This document shows positions 28,301 to 38,444 of a DNA stretch of 46,394 nucleotides, piece after piece. The DNA is from an uncultured SAR86 cluster bacterium (GTDB lineage Bacteria; Pseudomonadota; Gammaproteobacteria; Magnimaribacterales; D2472). The notes under the pieces were generated by a model that saw only the letters and a list, made by a program, of their open reading frames with translations, was not told the origin of the DNA and ran no database searches. The stretch covers positions 1 through 46,394 of the forward strand of contig CACEDQ010000009.1 in the NCBI GenBank assembly GCA_902558375.1. Direction: 5' to 3'. The translations under genes were made by a program, and so were the position numbers. How positions within the stretch are numbered: position 1 is the first letter of the stretch; every line of letters begins with the position of its first letter.

Positions 28301-28532
28301 ACCTCACACAGTTGATAGCCTTTTAAATAAAGAAATTGATTTGGTCATAAACACAACAGAAGGAACTCAATCAATTAAAGATTCAGCTGCTATTAGAAGA
28401 ACAGCCCTGCAAAATAAGATCTTTTGTACAACTACAATGTTTGGTGCATTTGCAATAATGCAGGCTCTTAATGGTAGAGAAGCAGACTGGTCATATAAGA
28501 CACTCCAAGAAATACATAATTCCAAGCCATAG
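25311..28532 (+). CDS. carB: Carbamoyl phosphate synthase large subunit
   Basis: The 1073-residue synthetase makes carbamoyl phosphate from bicarbonate, ammonia and two ATP. Two homologous ATP-grasp halves are clear. The first starts with [22 protein letters not shown] and has [10 protein letters not shown] and [18 protein letters not shown]. The second starts with [21 protein letters not shown] and has [10 protein letters not shown] and [18 protein letters not shown]. The C-terminal 130 residues form the MGS-like allosteric domain ([13 protein letters not shown]), where UMP and ornithine act in E. coli. It begins inside carA. The downstream gene greA follows after 16 bases, as in pseudomonads. 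Confidence 0.98.
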   Translation: MPRRKDIKSILIIGAGPIIIGQACEFDYSGAQACKALKEEGFRVILVNSNPATIMTDPLMADATYIEPIHWESVEKIIEKEKPDAILPTMGGQTALNTALSLDKHGVLKKHGVILIGANREAIDKAEDRQLFDETMQAIGIETPSSGIAHSMEDAMEVQKRIGFPCIIRPSFTMGGTGGGIAYNIDEFEAICKKGLELSPTNELLIDESLIGWKEFEMEVVRDCKDNCIIVCSIENLDPMGVHTGDSITIAPAQTLTDKEYQIMRNASFKILREIGVDTGGSNVQFAINPDNGKMVVIEMNPRVSRSSALASKATGFPIAKVAALLSVGYTLDELKNDITGGLTPASFEPSIDYIVTKIPKFAFEKFPQAEPKLTTQMKSVGEVMAIGSNFQESLQKALESMEEDLNGLNSIVEKSYEECKEEILYQLTFPGPKRLFYVCDAIRAGWGLEKIYELTKIDYWFLDQLEEILNIEKSLQTKKLSDLDHDAIYSLKKKGFTDSRIAELINIKESDFRDFRKELNILPVFRRVDTCAAEFATSTCYMYSTYADQCESNPTKNKKILVLGSGPNRIGQGIEFDYCCVHASLAMQEEGYESIMVNCNPETVSTDYDVSNRLYFEPITAEKILDIIDNEKPEGVIIQFGGQTPLKLADVLSERGVKILGTDVDAIDRSEDRERFQELIQKLDLKQPANATVKNISEAMIEAEKIGFPIVVRPSYVLGGRAMQLVHNLNELELYLNEAVEVSNSKPILLDSYLTDAVEVDVDVVSDGKDIKVGGILQHIEQAGIHSGDSACSLPPYSLSEEIQKEISDQSIKIGKELDILGLMNIQFAVKDDVVYIIEVNPRASRTVPFISKAIGSSLVKVASKAMIGNTLANQKFSSALPDDLYFVKEAVLPFDKFPLVDPILGPEMKSTGEVMGIGIDFGEAYAKAQKGANKVLPRSGTVFISVKDSDKKYLNELLPLIEKNGFEMVATGGTAAYIKGLNYKVKKINKVLEGRPHTVDSLLNKEIDLVINTTEGTQSIKDSAAIRRTALQNKIFCTTTMFGAFAIMQALNGREADWSYKTLQEIHNSKP

Positions 28533-28548
28533 TTGCTATAATTAAAGT

Positions 28549-29025
28549 ATGTCACGTGTACCTATAACAATCGAAGGTGAAATTGCCCTTAAAGATGAAT
28601 TATCTAAACTTAAATTTATTGAGAGACCAAAAATATCAGAAGCTATAGCTGAAGCTAGAGCGCATGGTGATTTAAAAGAAAACGCAGAATACCATGCGGC
28701 CAAAGAACTTCAAGGCTTGATGGAAGCAAAAATAAATGAAATAGAAAGCGCTCTATCAAATGCTCAAGTAATTAATGTAAAAGATATCCCAGAAACTGGT
28801 AGAGTTGTATTTGGTTCGACAGTTAAATTATATGATGTAAACAATGATAAAGAGATTGTTTATAAAATAGTTGGTAACTTAGAATCCAACCCTGAAGATG
28901 GTCATATCTCAATTGAAACACCAATTGCAAAAGGTTTGGTTGGTAAGTTTGTTGATGATGAGGTAGAAATCGTTACTCCATCTGGAAAAATGACATATGA
29001 AATTATTGAAGTTAATCATATCTGA
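28549..29025 (+). CDS. greA: Transcription elongation factor GreA
   Basis: GreA enters the RNA polymerase secondary channel and stimulates cleavage of backtracked RNA. The 158-residue protein has the N-terminal coiled coil with RPKISEAIAEARAHGDLKEN (the tip bears the acidic residues D and E after HG), AEYHAAKE, and the C-terminal FKBP-like domain with the VFGSTV and ISIETPIAKGLVGK segments. The stop overlaps the rlmE start as TGATG. The yhbY gene often found between greA and rlmE nearby is not present. Confidence 0.96.
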   Translation: MSRVPITIEGEIALKDELSKLKFIERPKISEAIAEARAHGDLKENAEYHAAKELQGLMEAKINEIESALSNAQVINVKDIPETGRVVFGSTVKLYDVNNDKEIVYKIVGNLESNPEDGHISIETPIAKGLVGKFVDDEVEIVTPSGKMTYEIIEVNHI

Positions 29026-29594
29026 TGCATGCTGATAACTGGGCAAATAAGGCAAAGCAAGAGGGTTACAGAACAAGAGCGGTATATAAACTCGAAGAAA
29101 TTCTTCAAAAAACAAAATCTCTAAAAAAAAATCAAAATGTTCTAGATTTAGGTTCAGCCCCAGGAGGCTGGTCGCATTACATTAAAAAAAAATCACCTAA
29201 TTCAGAGGTTTATGCTATTGATATATTAGATATGGAAGCAGTTGATGGAGTATATTTTTTTCAAAACAGCATCGAAGAAATAGATAACATAGAGCCCATT
29301 AGTTCAAAAATGGGTTCATTTGGACTTGTAATTTCAGATATAGCCCCCAACTTGACTGGTATAAATGCTATAGATGTGGAAAATATATACGAGCTTAATA
29401 TTCTAACCCTAGATACAGCAGCAAAATATTTAAATAAATCTCATGGCTCATTTATCATGAAGACCTTTCAAAATAGTATGTTGAAAAATCTTCGAAAAAA
29501 AATGGAATTATCTTTCAAGATAGTCCAAACTTTTAAACCTGCTGCTTCAAAAAAGCAGTCTGGTGAAATATTTTTGTATGGAGCATATAAATAA
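29025..29594 (+). CDS. rlmE: 23S rRNA 2'-O-methyltransferase RlmE (FtsJ/RrmJ)
   Basis: Methylates U2552 of 23S rRNA late in 50S assembly. The 189-residue protein has the SAM-binding motif [12 protein letters not shown], the catalytic Asp in [10 protein letters not shown], and Lys in FIMKTFQ; the first catalytic Lys is likely in [11 protein letters not shown]. It is about 20 residues shorter than the E. coli enzyme at the N-terminus. It starts on the last base of the greA stop and ends by sharing a base with the ftsH start (TAATG). The rlmE-ftsH pair is conserved widely. Confidence 0.95.
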   Translation: MHADNWANKAKQEGYRTRAVYKLEEILQKTKSLKKNQNVLDLGSAPGGWSHYIKKKSPNSEVYAIDILDMEAVDGVYFFQNSIEEIDNIEPISSKMGSFGLVISDIAPNLTGINAIDVENIYELNILTLDTAAKYLNKSHGSFIMKTFQNSMLKNLRKKMELSFKIVQTFKPAASKKQSGEIFLYGAYK

Positions 29595-31501
29595 TGAATA
29601 GTGTTTTAAGAAATTTAGTTGTTTGGTTCGTTCTAGGCTCATTACTAATTTATGTTTTCAATAACATTGAAAATACTGGAGCAAGGGAGCAGATTAGCTA
29701 TAGTCAATTTAAAGAAGAAGTTCTTTCAGATCGAATTGCTAAAGTAGTCTATAAGGGCGATCAAATGACAATTATAGGCGACCGCTTGGACGGTTCTAAA
29801 TTTGAAACAACACATCCAATTTATAAAAAAGATGAAGCAGTAGATAATGCTATTGAAGATAATGGTGTAATCGCTGTATATGAAAAAATTGAACAACCTT
29901 CAGTCTTATCACAATTACTAGTAGGAGCATTTCCAATCCTATTGCTTCTTGCAATTTTTTTCTTTTTTATGAGACAAATGCAAGGCGGAATGTCTGGTAA
30001 GGGTGGCCCCATGTCTTTTGGAAAGAGTAAAGCAAAATTAATGGAAGGTGGAAAAGTAAAAACAACATTTAAAGATGTTGCAGGCTGTGAAGAAGCAAAG
30101 CAAGATGTTCAAGAATTGGTTGATTTTTTAAGAGATCCTACTAAATTTCAAAAACTCGGTGGAAAAATTCCAAGAGGAGTTTTAATGGTAGGCCCTCCTG
30201 GCACCGGAAAGACTCTATTAGCAAGAGCTGTCGCTGGTGAGGCAAAAGTTCCATTTTTTACAATTTCAGGATCTGACTTTGTAGAAATGTTTGTTGGTGT
30301 TGGTGCTTCTCGAGTAAGAGATATGTTTGACCAGGCAAAAAAACAGTCACCTTGTATTGTTTTCATCGATGAGATAGATGCTGTTGGTAGGCATAGGGGT
30401 GCCGGTCTAGGTGGCGGTCACGATGAAAGAGAGCAAACATTAAATCAACTCTTGGTTGAAATGGATGGTTTTGAGGGAAATGATGGAGTTATTGTTATTG
30501 CAGCAACAAATAGACCTGATGTATTAGATCCTGCTTTATTAAGACCAGGAAGATTTGATAGACAAGTTGTTGTGGATCTCCCTGATATAAGAGGTAGGGA
30601 AGCAATTCTAAAAGTTCACATGAGAAAAGTACCACTTGATTCTGATGTTGATCCATTGGTATTGGCAAGAGGCACACCAGGCTTTTCTGGAGCAGACTTG
30701 GCTAACTTAATTAATGAAGCAGCATTATTTGCAGCCAGATACTCTGATAAAAAGATAGATCAAACTCACTTAGATTTAGCTAAAGATAAAATTATGATGG
30801 GTGCAGAAAGAAAATCTATGATATTAAGTGAAGAACAAAAAAGAATAACTGCATATCATGAAGCAGGGCATGCAATTGTTGGAAGATTATGTCCAACCCA
30901 TGATCCGGTTTATAAAGTTACGATCATTCCTAGAGGAAGAGCACTGGGTGTAACGATGTTCTTGCCAGAAGAAGACACTTATATGCAAAGTAAAGAATAT
31001 TTATTAGCAAGAATAGCAGCATTATTTGGTGGCAGAATTGCCGAAAGTATTATTAATGGTAATCAGGGTATTACCACTGGTGCTTCAAATGATATTGAGG
31101 TAGCAACAAATATTGCAACAAATATGGTTACAAAATGGGGTTTTTCTGATGCCCTTGGCACTATTAAGTTTGGTGAAGATGAAGGTAGTCCATTTCTCGG
31201 AAGAACAGCATCATCACCTTCACAACATCGAAGCGAAGAAACCTCAAAGTTAATTGACTCTGAGATTAAATCAATTATTGATTCGTGTTACGAAAGAGCC
31301 GAAAATCTTTTGAAGACAAATCTTGATAAATTAAATGTAATGGCCGATGCTTTATTAAAATATGAAACAATCGACGAACCCCAGATTGATGACATAATGG
31401 CAGGGGCTGAACCTAGAGAGCCAAAAGGTTGGTCGGATGATGATACTAAGCCTAAATCAAATAAAAAAACATCGATAAAAGGTGCCGCTGAAGAGTTATA
31501 A
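29594..31501 (+). CDS. ftsH: ATP-dependent zinc metalloprotease FtsH
   Basis: Membrane-anchored AAA+ protease for quality control of membrane proteins and, in E. coli, LpxC turnover. Order of parts in 635 residues: TM helix 7-23, a periplasmic domain, TM helix about 107-126, Walker A GPPGTGKT (200-207), Walker B IVFIDEID (255-262), the pore FVGVG loop (233-237), the second region of homology with RPGRFDR (317-323), and zinc motif HEAGH (422-426). A basic C-terminal tail follows. All catalytic residues are intact. glmM follows after nine bases; folP, which usually stands here, is missing. Confidence 0.98.
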   Translation: MNSVLRNLVVWFVLGSLLIYVFNNIENTGAREQISYSQFKEEVLSDRIAKVVYKGDQMTIIGDRLDGSKFETTHPIYKKDEAVDNAIEDNGVIAVYEKIEQPSVLSQLLVGAFPILLLLAIFFFFMRQMQGGMSGKGGPMSFGKSKAKLMEGGKVKTTFKDVAGCEEAKQDVQELVDFLRDPTKFQKLGGKIPRGVLMVGPPGTGKTLLARAVAGEAKVPFFTISGSDFVEMFVGVGASRVRDMFDQAKKQSPCIVFIDEIDAVGRHRGAGLGGGHDEREQTLNQLLVEMDGFEGNDGVIVIAATNRPDVLDPALLRPGRFDRQVVVDLPDIRGREAILKVHMRKVPLDSDVDPLVLARGTPGFSGADLANLINEAALFAARYSDKKIDQTHLDLAKDKIMMGAERKSMILSEEQKRITAYHEAGHAIVGRLCPTHDPVYKVTIIPRGRALGVTMFLPEEDTYMQSKEYLLARIAALFGGRIAESIINGNQGITTGASNDIEVATNIATNMVTKWGFSDALGTIKFGEDEGSPFLGRTASSPSQHRSEETSKLIDSEIKSIIDSCYERAENLLKTNLDKLNVMADALLKYETIDEPQIDDIMAGAEPREPKGWSDDDTKPKSNKKTSIKGAAEEL

Positions 31502-31510
31502 TCTTTAGTT

Positions 31511-32833
31511 ATGAATTTAAAATTTGGCACTGATGGTATTCGAGGACCTGTAGAAACTCATATCACACCTGAAGCTTGCCTAAAAATAGGGCACGCAACT
31601 GGCTTGGTTATGAAAGAGCAGGGTTGGGATACTGTAATGATTGGAAAAGATACTCGTGTATCCGGTTACATGCTCGAATCTGCACTACAGGCTGGTTTTA
31701 TTGCTGCTGGAGTCAATGTAAGCCTTTGTGGTCCACTTCCAACACCGGGAGTGGCATATCTTACAAAATCATTGCGAAGAAAATTCGGAGTGGTGATCAG
31801 CGCGTCCCATAACGATTTTCTAGATAATGGAATAAAAATATTTAATGCTGATGGTGAAAAGTTATCTAGGGATTTAGAAAAGAAAATAGAAAAGCTCTTA
31901 GAGTCTGATCTCAATCCAGTAAAAACTGAAGAATTAGGAAAAGCTAGACGTTTCGACGAGTCAGGAGCAAGATATATCGAATTTTGTAAATCAACAGTAC
32001 CTCAAAATATTTCATTTGCATCTTTAAGAATTGTTCTAGATTGTGCAAATGGTGCTTGTTACAAAACTAGTCCTGACGTTTTTAAAGAACTTGGAGCAGA
32101 AGTAATTTCAGTTGGTGTTGAGCCTGATGGATATAATATAAATGCTGATTGTGGATCTACGCACCCAGAACTCGTTCAAAAAGAAGTAATCAAGCACAGA
32201 GCTGATTTTGGAATATCTCTTGATGGAGATGGTGATAGGGTAATTATTATCGATCGTAATGGAAATATTTTAGATGGTGATGATCTTTTATACATATTAG
32301 CTTTTGCAAACCCTAATAGGGTTGGTCCATGGTCAGGTGTTGTTGGTACACACATGAGCAATCTTGGTTTTGAAGACGGTATTACAAAGCTTGGATATAA
32401 ATTCATTCGTGCTGATGTTGGCGATAAATATGTAAGTAATATGCTAACTAAAAAAGGCTGGATGTTAGGTGGTGAAACATCAGGACATATAATATGCAAA
32501 GACTTAGTTAGTACAGGTGATGGCACTATTGCAGCTCTAAAAGTAATTTCTTCATTACTTCTTCTTGAAAAAGACCCATCAGAAGTTTTATCAAATTACA
32601 CAAAAATGCCTCAGGTAAATAATGCAGTGAAAGTTTCAAATAAAGACATCGTTAATGATAAGGATTTACTAAATCTTATAAAAGAAGTTGAGTCTGATAT
32701 TACTGTAGGAAGAGTTTTAGTAAGGCCCTCTGGAACAGAGAGTAAAATAAGAGTAATGATTGAAGCGCCTGAGGAAAAAGTTGCAAAAAAATATGTCAAA
32801 GATTTAAGCGACTTAATAAAATCTAAATCGTAA
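31511..32833 (+). CDS. glmM: Phosphoglucosamine mutase
   Basis: Converts glucosamine-6-phosphate to glucosamine-1-phosphate for peptidoglycan and LPS precursors. In 440 residues: FGTDGIRGP at the start, active-site phosphoserine Ser99 in VVISASHNDFLDNGIK, the metal loop LDGDGDRV, the sugar-binding GGETSGH segment, and the phosphate-binding RPSGTESKIRVM near the end. Here glmM directly follows ftsH, and its stop is two bases before the tpiA start, so the genes form one operon. Confidence 0.97.
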   Translation: MNLKFGTDGIRGPVETHITPEACLKIGHATGLVMKEQGWDTVMIGKDTRVSGYMLESALQAGFIAAGVNVSLCGPLPTPGVAYLTKSLRRKFGVVISASHNDFLDNGIKIFNADGEKLSRDLEKKIEKLLESDLNPVKTEELGKARRFDESGARYIEFCKSTVPQNISFASLRIVLDCANGACYKTSPDVFKELGAEVISVGVEPDGYNINADCGSTHPELVQKEVIKHRADFGISLDGDGDRVIIIDRNGNILDGDDLLYILAFANPNRVGPWSGVVGTHMSNLGFEDGITKLGYKFIRADVGDKYVSNMLTKKGWMLGGETSGHIICKDLVSTGDGTIAALKVISSLLLLEKDPSEVLSNYTKMPQVNNAVKVSNKDIVNDKDLLNLIKEVESDITVGRVLVRPSGTESKIRVMIEAPEEKVAKKYVKDLSDLIKSKS

Positions 32834-32835
32834 TT

Positions 32836-33579
32836 GTGATAATTGCTAACTGGAAAGCCAACGGAGATATCGAATCAAATAAGATTTGGTGCAATCAACT
32901 GATTTCAAGAATGTCTGATAAAGGCTTCAAATCTATTGGAATAGCCCCATCATATATACATTTTAATCAAATAAAGAATATGCTTAAAAATAATGGTATT
33001 GAAATAGGCTTTCAAGATATTGATATTGAAGGTGGAGCTAGAACTGGATCAATCTCACCATCAATGGCAGCTGATAGTGAATGTTCTTTTTGTTTAATTG
33101 GTCATTCAGAAAGAAGAGAAATATTTAATGACGATAATGATACTATTTCTAAAAAATATAAGATGCTAGCTAAACATCATATAAAACCAGTTCTATGCAT
33201 CGGTGAAAGCTTTGAAGATTTTCAAGCCGGCAAAACAGAAAAAAAATTACAAACTCAAATTGAGGAATGTATACAGGGAAATATTTTGTCAGAAAATTTA
33301 ATTATTGCTTATGAACCAGTATGGGCAATTGGTACAGGAAACACACCCAAGCCAAAAGATGTAAATACAATTCACGAATTTATCAAAGATGTTGTACAAT
33401 CCGCAACTGAAAATAATATAGTTCCACAAGTTTTATATGGTGGAAGCGTTAATAAAAATAATGCAGCCGATTTTTTTGTTCAACAAAATATAGATGGCGC
33501 CTTAATTGGCGGGGCATCATTAAACGCAGATATATTTTCAGATATTATTGATATTTATAGAAGGCTTAGAGAAAGATGA
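32836..33579 (+). CDS. tpiA: Triosephosphate isomerase
   Basis: Interconverts dihydroxyacetone phosphate and glyceraldehyde-3-phosphate. The 247-residue protein has all catalytic residues: Asn5 and Lys7 in IANWKANG, His90 in LIGHSERRE, and Glu160 in AYEPVWAIGTG, plus the phosphate-binding YGGSVN and GALIGGASL segments. The start is GTG at 32836, two bases after glmM; no in-frame ATG would leave the active-site Asn and Lys. It sits between glmM and secG as in Pseudomonas, unlike in E. coli. Confidence 0.97.
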   Translation: MIIANWKANGDIESNKIWCNQLISRMSDKGFKSIGIAPSYIHFNQIKNMLKNNGIEIGFQDIDIEGGARTGSISPSMAADSECSFCLIGHSERREIFNDDNDTISKKYKMLAKHHIKPVLCIGESFEDFQAGKTEKKLQTQIEECIQGNILSENLIIAYEPVWAIGTGNTPKPKDVNTIHEFIKDVVQSATENNIVPQVLYGGSVNKNNAADFFVQQNIDGALIGGASLNADIFSDIIDIYRRLRER

Positions 33580-33887
33580 TAGTGTTAATTAAAATAGTTT
33601 GTATAGTTTTAGCAGTTGCAATAATTGCATTAGTTCTTTTGCAACAAGGCAAAGGCTCTGATTTAGGCTCTGCATTTGGTGGCGGGTCATCTAATTCAAT
33701 GTTTGGAGCGTTAGGGCCATCAGGCTTCTTGGGTAAGCTAACATATTCTTTAGTAGCATTATGGCTAGTTCTTACTTTAGGTTTAGCATATCTATACAAA
33801 ACAGAAAATACTAAAAAAATTTTTGAAGAGCCTTTAATTGAAGAAGTCATGGAAGAAATTCCATTGGATGAGATACCAACAGAATAA
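33576..33887 (+). CDS. secG: Preprotein translocase subunit SecG
   Basis: Small SecYEG translocon subunit. The 103-residue protein has two membrane helices (about 2-20 and 50-70) joined by the family loop LLQQGKGSDLGSAFGGGSSN and FGALGPSGFLGKLT. The C-terminal tail is acidic. The ATGA start overlaps the tpiA stop. The tRNA-Leu gene that follows lies on the opposite strand, tail to tail. No terminator hairpin is seen in the 13 bases between them. Confidence 0.95.
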   Translation: MIVLIKIVCIVLAVAIIALVLLQQGKGSDLGSAFGGGSSNSMFGALGPSGFLGKLTYSLVALWLVLTLGLAYLYKTENTKKIFEEPLIEEVMEEIPLDEIPTE

Positions 33888-33900
33888 CTAAATAGAATTA

Positions 33901-33987
33901 TGGTGCCGAAAGCGGGACTTGAACCCGCACGAGCTTTCGCTCACTAGCCCCTCAAGCTAGCGTGTCTACCAATTCCACCACTTCGGC
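33901..33987 (-). tRNA. tRNA-Leu (anticodon GAG)
   Basis: An 87-base tRNA on the minus strand with CCA encoded. The acceptor stem GCCGAAG pairs with TTTCGGC, the anticodon arm is CTAGC-TTGAGGG-GCTAG with GAG at 34-36, the long variable arm GAGCGAAAGCTC identifies a leucine (class II) tRNA, and the T arm holds GGTTCAAGTCC. It lies downstream of secG as in E. coli and Pseudomonas but in the opposite orientation, which is unusual. It reads CUC and CUU codons. Confidence 0.97.
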
Positions 33988-34000
33988 AAAAAGATTGCGA

Positions 34001-34006
34001 ATTATA
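34001..34006 (-). promoter_or_regulatory. -10 box of tRNA-Leu
   Basis: TATAAT on the minus strand starts about 19 bases before the mature 5' end of the tRNA. The upstream -35 region is only A/T and gives no clear hexamer. It and the tRNA-fMet promoter at 34041-34069 diverge from the same 97-base gap. Confidence 0.5.
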
Positions 34007-34040
34007 GCAAGATATTATTTTAAATATAAAAATAATATAC

Positions 34041-34069
34041 TTGACCAAACATACTAAACTTCATAAACT
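34041..34069 (+). promoter_or_regulatory. Promoter of tRNA-fMet and the rimP-nusA-infB operon
   Basis: TTGACC (34041-34046) and TAAACT (34064-34069) with a 17-base spacer. A G+C-rich CGCTGCG stretch (34077-34083) lies between the -10 and the mature tRNA at 34085; such discriminators often mark stringently controlled stable-RNA promoters. Confidence 0.6.
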
Positions 34070-34084
34070 TCACACTCGCTGCGT

Positions 34085-34161
<77 letters not shown>

Positions 34162-34181
34162 CAGTTACATATATTTTTTGT

Positions 34182-34201
34182 GGGGCATTTGCCCCTTTTT
34201 T
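34182..34201 (+). terminator. Intrinsic terminator after tRNA-fMet
   Basis: GGGGC (34182-34186), loop ATTT, GCCCC (34191-34195), then six Ts. It should release most tRNA transcripts, and read-through would supply rimP and the genes beyond, similar to the metY-rimP arrangement of E. coli. Confidence 0.8.
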
Positions 34202-34212
34202 GTACATAAAAC

Positions 34213-34692
34213 ATGAGAGATGAAATTGAGAAAATTGTTGAGCCTGTTATAGAAAGACATAATTGTTTTTTATGGGGGCTTGAAATATTGAGAGGTCGAA
34301 AGAGGCCAACGCTAAGAATTTATATTGAGTCTGATCTAGGGGCAAATATCGCTGATTGTGAAAATGTCTCAAAAGATCTTAATTATGAAATAGATTTAGA
34401 TTCTTCTTTGGGTGATGATTATGTTTTAGAAGTATCTACGCCTGGAATTGGTAGAAAATTTTTTAAACAAAATCAGCTTGAGGAGTATATTGGGGAGGAG
34501 TTAAAAATCAAATTAAGAGAGCCTCTTGAGGGTATAAAAAATATAGAAGGAACTCTTGTTGATTGTAATAAAGAATTTTTTCTTATAGAGTCACTAGAAT
34601 TAGAATATAAGTTAAATTTTAATGATATTGATTTTTGTAAATTAGAACCAAATTTTGAAAAATTAATGAAGGAAGAAGAATATGCAAAGTAA
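34213..34692 (+). CDS. rimP: Ribosome maturation factor RimP
   Basis: Needed for 30S subunit maturation. The 159-residue protein has the N-terminal alpha/beta domain beginning IEKIVEPVIER and WGLEILRGRKRPTLRIYIES, the CENVSKDL segment, and the family motif YVLEVSTPGIGRKF near residue 73, followed by an SH3-like C-terminal domain. The ATG is 51 bases after the tRNA-fMet, just past the terminator, and lacks a strong Shine-Dalgarno. It overlaps nusA by 11 bases, as expected for the first gene of the rimP-nusA-infB operon. Confidence 0.94.
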   Translation: MRDEIEKIVEPVIERHNCFLWGLEILRGRKRPTLRIYIESDLGANIADCENVSKDLNYEIDLDSSLGDDYVLEVSTPGIGRKFFKQNQLEEYIGEELKIKLREPLEGIKNIEGTLVDCNKEFFLIESLELEYKLNFNDIDFCKLEPNFEKLMKEEEYAK

Positions 34693-36142
34693 TGAAATTT
34701 TAGCTGTAGTTGATTCTGTCTCTACTGAAAAAGGTCTTGATAAAGATGTAATTTTTAAAGCTATTGAAATAGCTATTGCGTCAGCCTCACAAAGACATTT
34801 TCATGAAGATGCTGATTTATTTGTCAGAATTGATAGAGCTTCAGGCGAATATTCAACACACAGAAATTGGATTGTTTTTGATGAAAATAATGAAGAATTT
34901 CATCCTGAAACTCACGTTAAGATTGGCGACTCTGGTTTAGAATTAGGCGAAATTTATTCAAAAGAACAAGAAAACATATCTTTTGGAAGAATAGAAACTC
35001 AGGCTGCAAGACAGGTAATGCTTCAAAAAGTTAGAGAAGCTGAAAGAGAAAAAGTCGTAGCGCAATTTAAAAGCCAAGACAACCAATTAGTAAATGGTAC
35101 TGTCAAAAGAGTGACAAGAGACAACATTATTGTAGATATTGCTCACGATGCTGAGGCTATTTTACCAAGAGACAAACTAATGCCTGGTGAGATATATAAA
35201 ATAAATGACAGAATTAGAGCAATTCTTCAGATTCAAGAAGTTGAAGGAAGAGGCCCCCAGTTAATGCTAAATAGGTCTTGTCCAGAAATGGTAACTGAAC
35301 TTTTTAGTATTGAAGTTCCTGAAATAAATGAAGATGTTATTGAGATTAGGGGTGTTGCTAGAGATGCTGGTTCAAGATCTAAAATTGCAGTTAAGACAAA
35401 TGATGGAAGGATAGATCCTGTTGGGGCTTGTGTTGGAATGAGAGGTTCCAGAGTTCAAGCTGTTTCTGCCGAGCTTGGGAATGAAAGAATTGATATCATC
35501 ATATATGACGATAATCCAGCACAGTTAGTAATTAATGCTTTAGTTCCAGCTAAAGTTGAATCTATTGTAATGGATGAAGATTCAAGGTCGATGGATATTG
35601 CTGTCAACCAAGAAAATTTAGCCTTAGCTATTGGTTCTCGAGGTCAAAATATTAGGCTTGCTTCAAAATTAGTTGGTTGGGATCTAAATATTATTAGTAG
35701 TGAAGAAGCAGAAGCTAAAGTTAAAGTTGATGAAACTGAATTTTTAGCTAGTCTAATTGGTAGTCTCGAAGTGTCTGAAGAGATAGCTGAAAAAATTGCT
35801 TCCACAGGCTTATCAAGTTTTGACGATATAGCTTATGCAACAGACGAGACTTTTAAATCATTCATTGATAACGAAGAAGAGATTGCAAGAATTAAAGGTG
35901 CTGCTGAAGATGCTGCCCTTCTTGAAGCTATGGGCGCTATTACAGAGGAAGAGGATAATGTTGAATCTCTTACTGACTTAAACTTAAGTGATGAAGATAT
36001 TCAAAAGTTATCTAGTAAGGGTATAAAAAATAAGGATGATCTTGCTGAATTAGCAATTGATGAATTACAAGATATTATTGAAATTTCTTCTGATGATGCA
36101 TCAAAAATGATTATGAAAGCTCGAGAACATTGGTTTAATTAA
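34682..36142 (+). CDS. nusA: Transcription termination/antitermination factor NusA
   Basis: RNA polymerase-binding factor for pausing, termination and antitermination. In 486 residues: an N-terminal polymerase-binding domain (1-125), an S1 domain (about 135-200, GTVKRVTRDNIIVD), two KH domains with DPVGACVGMRGSRVQAV and IGSRGQNIRLASKL, and C-terminal acidic helix-hairpin repeats that, in E. coli, bind the alpha CTD. The length fits the family (495 in E. coli). It begins inside rimP and is followed by infB after 20 bases. Confidence 0.97.
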   Translation: MQSNEILAVVDSVSTEKGLDKDVIFKAIEIAIASASQRHFHEDADLFVRIDRASGEYSTHRNWIVFDENNEEFHPETHVKIGDSGLELGEIYSKEQENISFGRIETQAARQVMLQKVREAEREKVVAQFKSQDNQLVNGTVKRVTRDNIIVDIAHDAEAILPRDKLMPGEIYKINDRIRAILQIQEVEGRGPQLMLNRSCPEMVTELFSIEVPEINEDVIEIRGVARDAGSRSKIAVKTNDGRIDPVGACVGMRGSRVQAVSAELGNERIDIIIYDDNPAQLVINALVPAKVESIVMDEDSRSMDIAVNQENLALAIGSRGQNIRLASKLVGWDLNIISSEEAEAKVKVDETEFLASLIGSLEVSEEIAEKIASTGLSSFDDIAYATDETFKSFIDNEEEIARIKGAAEDAALLEAMGAITEEEDNVESLTDLNLSDEDIQKLSSKGIKNKDDLAELAIDELQDIIEISSDDASKMIMKAREHWFN

Positions 36143-36162
36143 TAATTTAATAGGAAAATATT

Positions 36163-38433
36163 TTGGCTTTAACCGTTAAAGATTTCGCAAAAACTTTAAA
36201 AATTAGTGATACTGCTTTGCTTGAACGAATGCAAAATGCTGGATTAAGCCACTCAAAAAATACTGATGAGGTTACAGCAGCTGATAAGCAAGCTCTTTTA
36301 AGATCCTTAAAAAGTGGAAAAGCCACTCCATCTAAATCTGTAACCTCTGGTTCAGGTGTTACTGTTACATCTAAAGGTAAGACATCCAAGGAAACAGAAA
36401 CAGTAAAAAGTTACTCAGATAATATTGAAGCAAAAAGAGCTGCTGCATCGGAACAGCTTAAAGAGCAACAAAAAATAAGAGAGCAACAATTAAAAGAAGC
36501 CGCAAAGTTAAAAGATGAAGCTAAAAAAAGAGAAAAATTCAAAAAAACTGATAAAGAAAAGCCTGCTGTTAAAGTAAATGTAAAAGAGCAGTTATCTAGT
36601 GCAGTTAATGCTTATAAGAGAAGAGAGGCATCTTTTCCTCAAGAATCAGAGCATAAGTTTGAGGTACCAACAGAATTTATAAAAAAAGATATAGAGGTTC
36701 CATCTTCAATACAAGTTGGTGAGCTAGCAAAGTTAATGGCAGTTAAAGGAAATCTAGTCGTTAAGAACCTAATGGGACTTGGAGTTGTTGCAACCATAAA
36801 TGATGTCATTGATCAGGAGACAGCTATCTTAGTAGTTGAAGAGATTGGCCATAATGGAGTTGCATTAAAAGAAGAAAACTTTGAAGAGGACTTAGCTAAT
36901 TTAATCAATTATACAGATGATGCAAAACCCAGATCACCAGTAATTACTGTCATGGGCCATGTTGATCATGGAAAAACAACACTTCTTGATTTCATAAGAA
37001 AAACTAAAGTTGTTGATGGTGAGGCTGGAGGAATTACACAGCATATTGGAGCCTATGAAGTAGAAACACCAAAGGGTAAAATAACTTTCATAGATACTCC
37101 AGGGCATGCTGCATTCTCATCAATGAGGGCTAGGGGCGCTAATACAACAGATATTGTGATTTTAGTTGTTGCTGCAAATGATGGTATTAAGCCACAAACT
37201 GAAGAAGCTATTAATCATGCAAAAGCAGCAGGTGTATCAATTGTTGTTGCAATTAATAAAATTGATTTAGATGGTGCAGACATTGACAAGGTCAAGGGAG
37301 ATCTGGCAGCCAAGGACTTAACACCAGAAGACTGGGGTGGAACTACGCAAATGGTTCCAGTTTCAGCTCTAAAAGGGACTGGAGTTGATAAATTATTAGA
37401 AAGTGTTTCTCTTGAAGCAGAATTACTTGAATTAAAAGCTCATCACAAAGGTCCTGCACAAGGCGTGGTTATTGAATCTGAACTAGATAAATTTAGAGGT
37501 TCAGTTGCAACTTTTTTAATTCAAAATGGAACATTAAAAGTTGGTGATTTAGTTGCTTCTGGAAATTCTATTGGAAAAATCAAAAGTATTGTAAATAGTG
37601 ATGGATCAAAGATTAAATCAGCTGGCCCGTCAGCCGCAGTTGAAGTATTAGGGTTAAATAATGTTCCAAATGCAGGGGATCCATTTCAGGTAGTTGAGAA
37701 TGATAAACAAGCAAGAGAAATTGCTGAGTATAGAATCAATCAAGAAAAGGAAAGAAAACTATTAAAACAAAAAGATGATACTGCAGGTGATTTATTTGAA
37801 TCACTTGGGCAAGAATCTAAAAAAGTACTTAACATAATTGTTAAAACCGATGTTGGAGGAACATGTGAAGCTATTTCAGCTGCTCTTAACGACTTAAGTA
37901 ATGAGTTGGCAAAGGTCAAGATTGTTTCTAGTGGTGTAGGCGGAATATCGGAATCAGATGCAAATCTAGCGTTAGCCGTGGATGCAATTATTTTAGGTTT
38001 TAATGTTAGATCAGATAATTCTGCAAAGAAAATTATAGAAAATGAATCTATACCTTTAAGTTATCATAGCATCATATATGAGTTATTAGACGACGTTAAA
38101 GCAAGAATGAGTGGACTTCTTGATCCTATTATCAAAGAAGAAATAGTAGGTACAGCAGAAGTATTAGAGGTATTCAATTCCCCTAAATTCGGTCAAATTG
38201 CTGGTTGCACGGTTATTGAAGGAAATGTTTTGAGGCATAAACCAGTTAGAGTTCTTAGAGATGAAATAGTTATTTTTGAAGGTGAACTAGATTCTTTAAG
38301 AAGGTTCAAAGAAGATGTTAACGAAGTTAAGAATGGAACTGAATGTGGGATGGGTATTAAGAACTATAAAGATATTAAGCCTGGAGATAAAATAGAGGTT
38401 TATGATCGAAAAGAAGAAGCACAATCAATGTAG
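36163..38433 (+). CDS. infB: Translation initiation factor IF-2
   Basis: GTPase that brings fMet-tRNA to the 30S subunit. In 756 residues: an N-terminal IF2 domain ([19 protein letters not shown]), a Lys/Glu-rich linker (about 80-150), a second IF2_N-like part near 180-235, G domain with GHVDHGKT (265-272), DTPGH (311-315) and NKID (365-368), then domains II, III and IV with the fMet-binding C-terminus. The linker is shorter than in E. coli (890 residues). The start is TTG at 36163, after an AGGA ribosome site; no ATG lies upstream in frame. It is followed by rbfA at 11 bases. Confidence 0.97.
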   Translation: MALTVKDFAKTLKISDTALLERMQNAGLSHSKNTDEVTAADKQALLRSLKSGKATPSKSVTSGSGVTVTSKGKTSKETETVKSYSDNIEAKRAAASEQLKEQQKIREQQLKEAAKLKDEAKKREKFKKTDKEKPAVKVNVKEQLSSAVNAYKRREASFPQESEHKFEVPTEFIKKDIEVPSSIQVGELAKLMAVKGNLVVKNLMGLGVVATINDVIDQETAILVVEEIGHNGVALKEENFEEDLANLINYTDDAKPRSPVITVMGHVDHGKTTLLDFIRKTKVVDGEAGGITQHIGAYEVETPKGKITFIDTPGHAAFSSMRARGANTTDIVILVVAANDGIKPQTEEAINHAKAAGVSIVVAINKIDLDGADIDKVKGDLAAKDLTPEDWGGTTQMVPVSALKGTGVDKLLESVSLEAELLELKAHHKGPAQGVVIESELDKFRGSVATFLIQNGTLKVGDLVASGNSIGKIKSIVNSDGSKIKSAGPSAAVEVLGLNNVPNAGDPFQVVENDKQAREIAEYRINQEKERKLLKQKDDTAGDLFESLGQESKKVLNIIVKTDVGGTCEAISAALNDLSNELAKVKIVSSGVGGISESDANLALAVDAIILGFNVRSDNSAKKIIENESIPLSYHSIIYELLDDVKARMSGLLDPIIKEEIVGTAEVLEVFNSPKFGQIAGCTVIEGNVLRHKPVRVLRDEIVIFEGELDSLRRFKEDVNEVKNGTECGMGIKNYKDIKPGDKIEVYDRKEEAQSM

Positions 38434-38444
38434 TTGAAGTTTTA

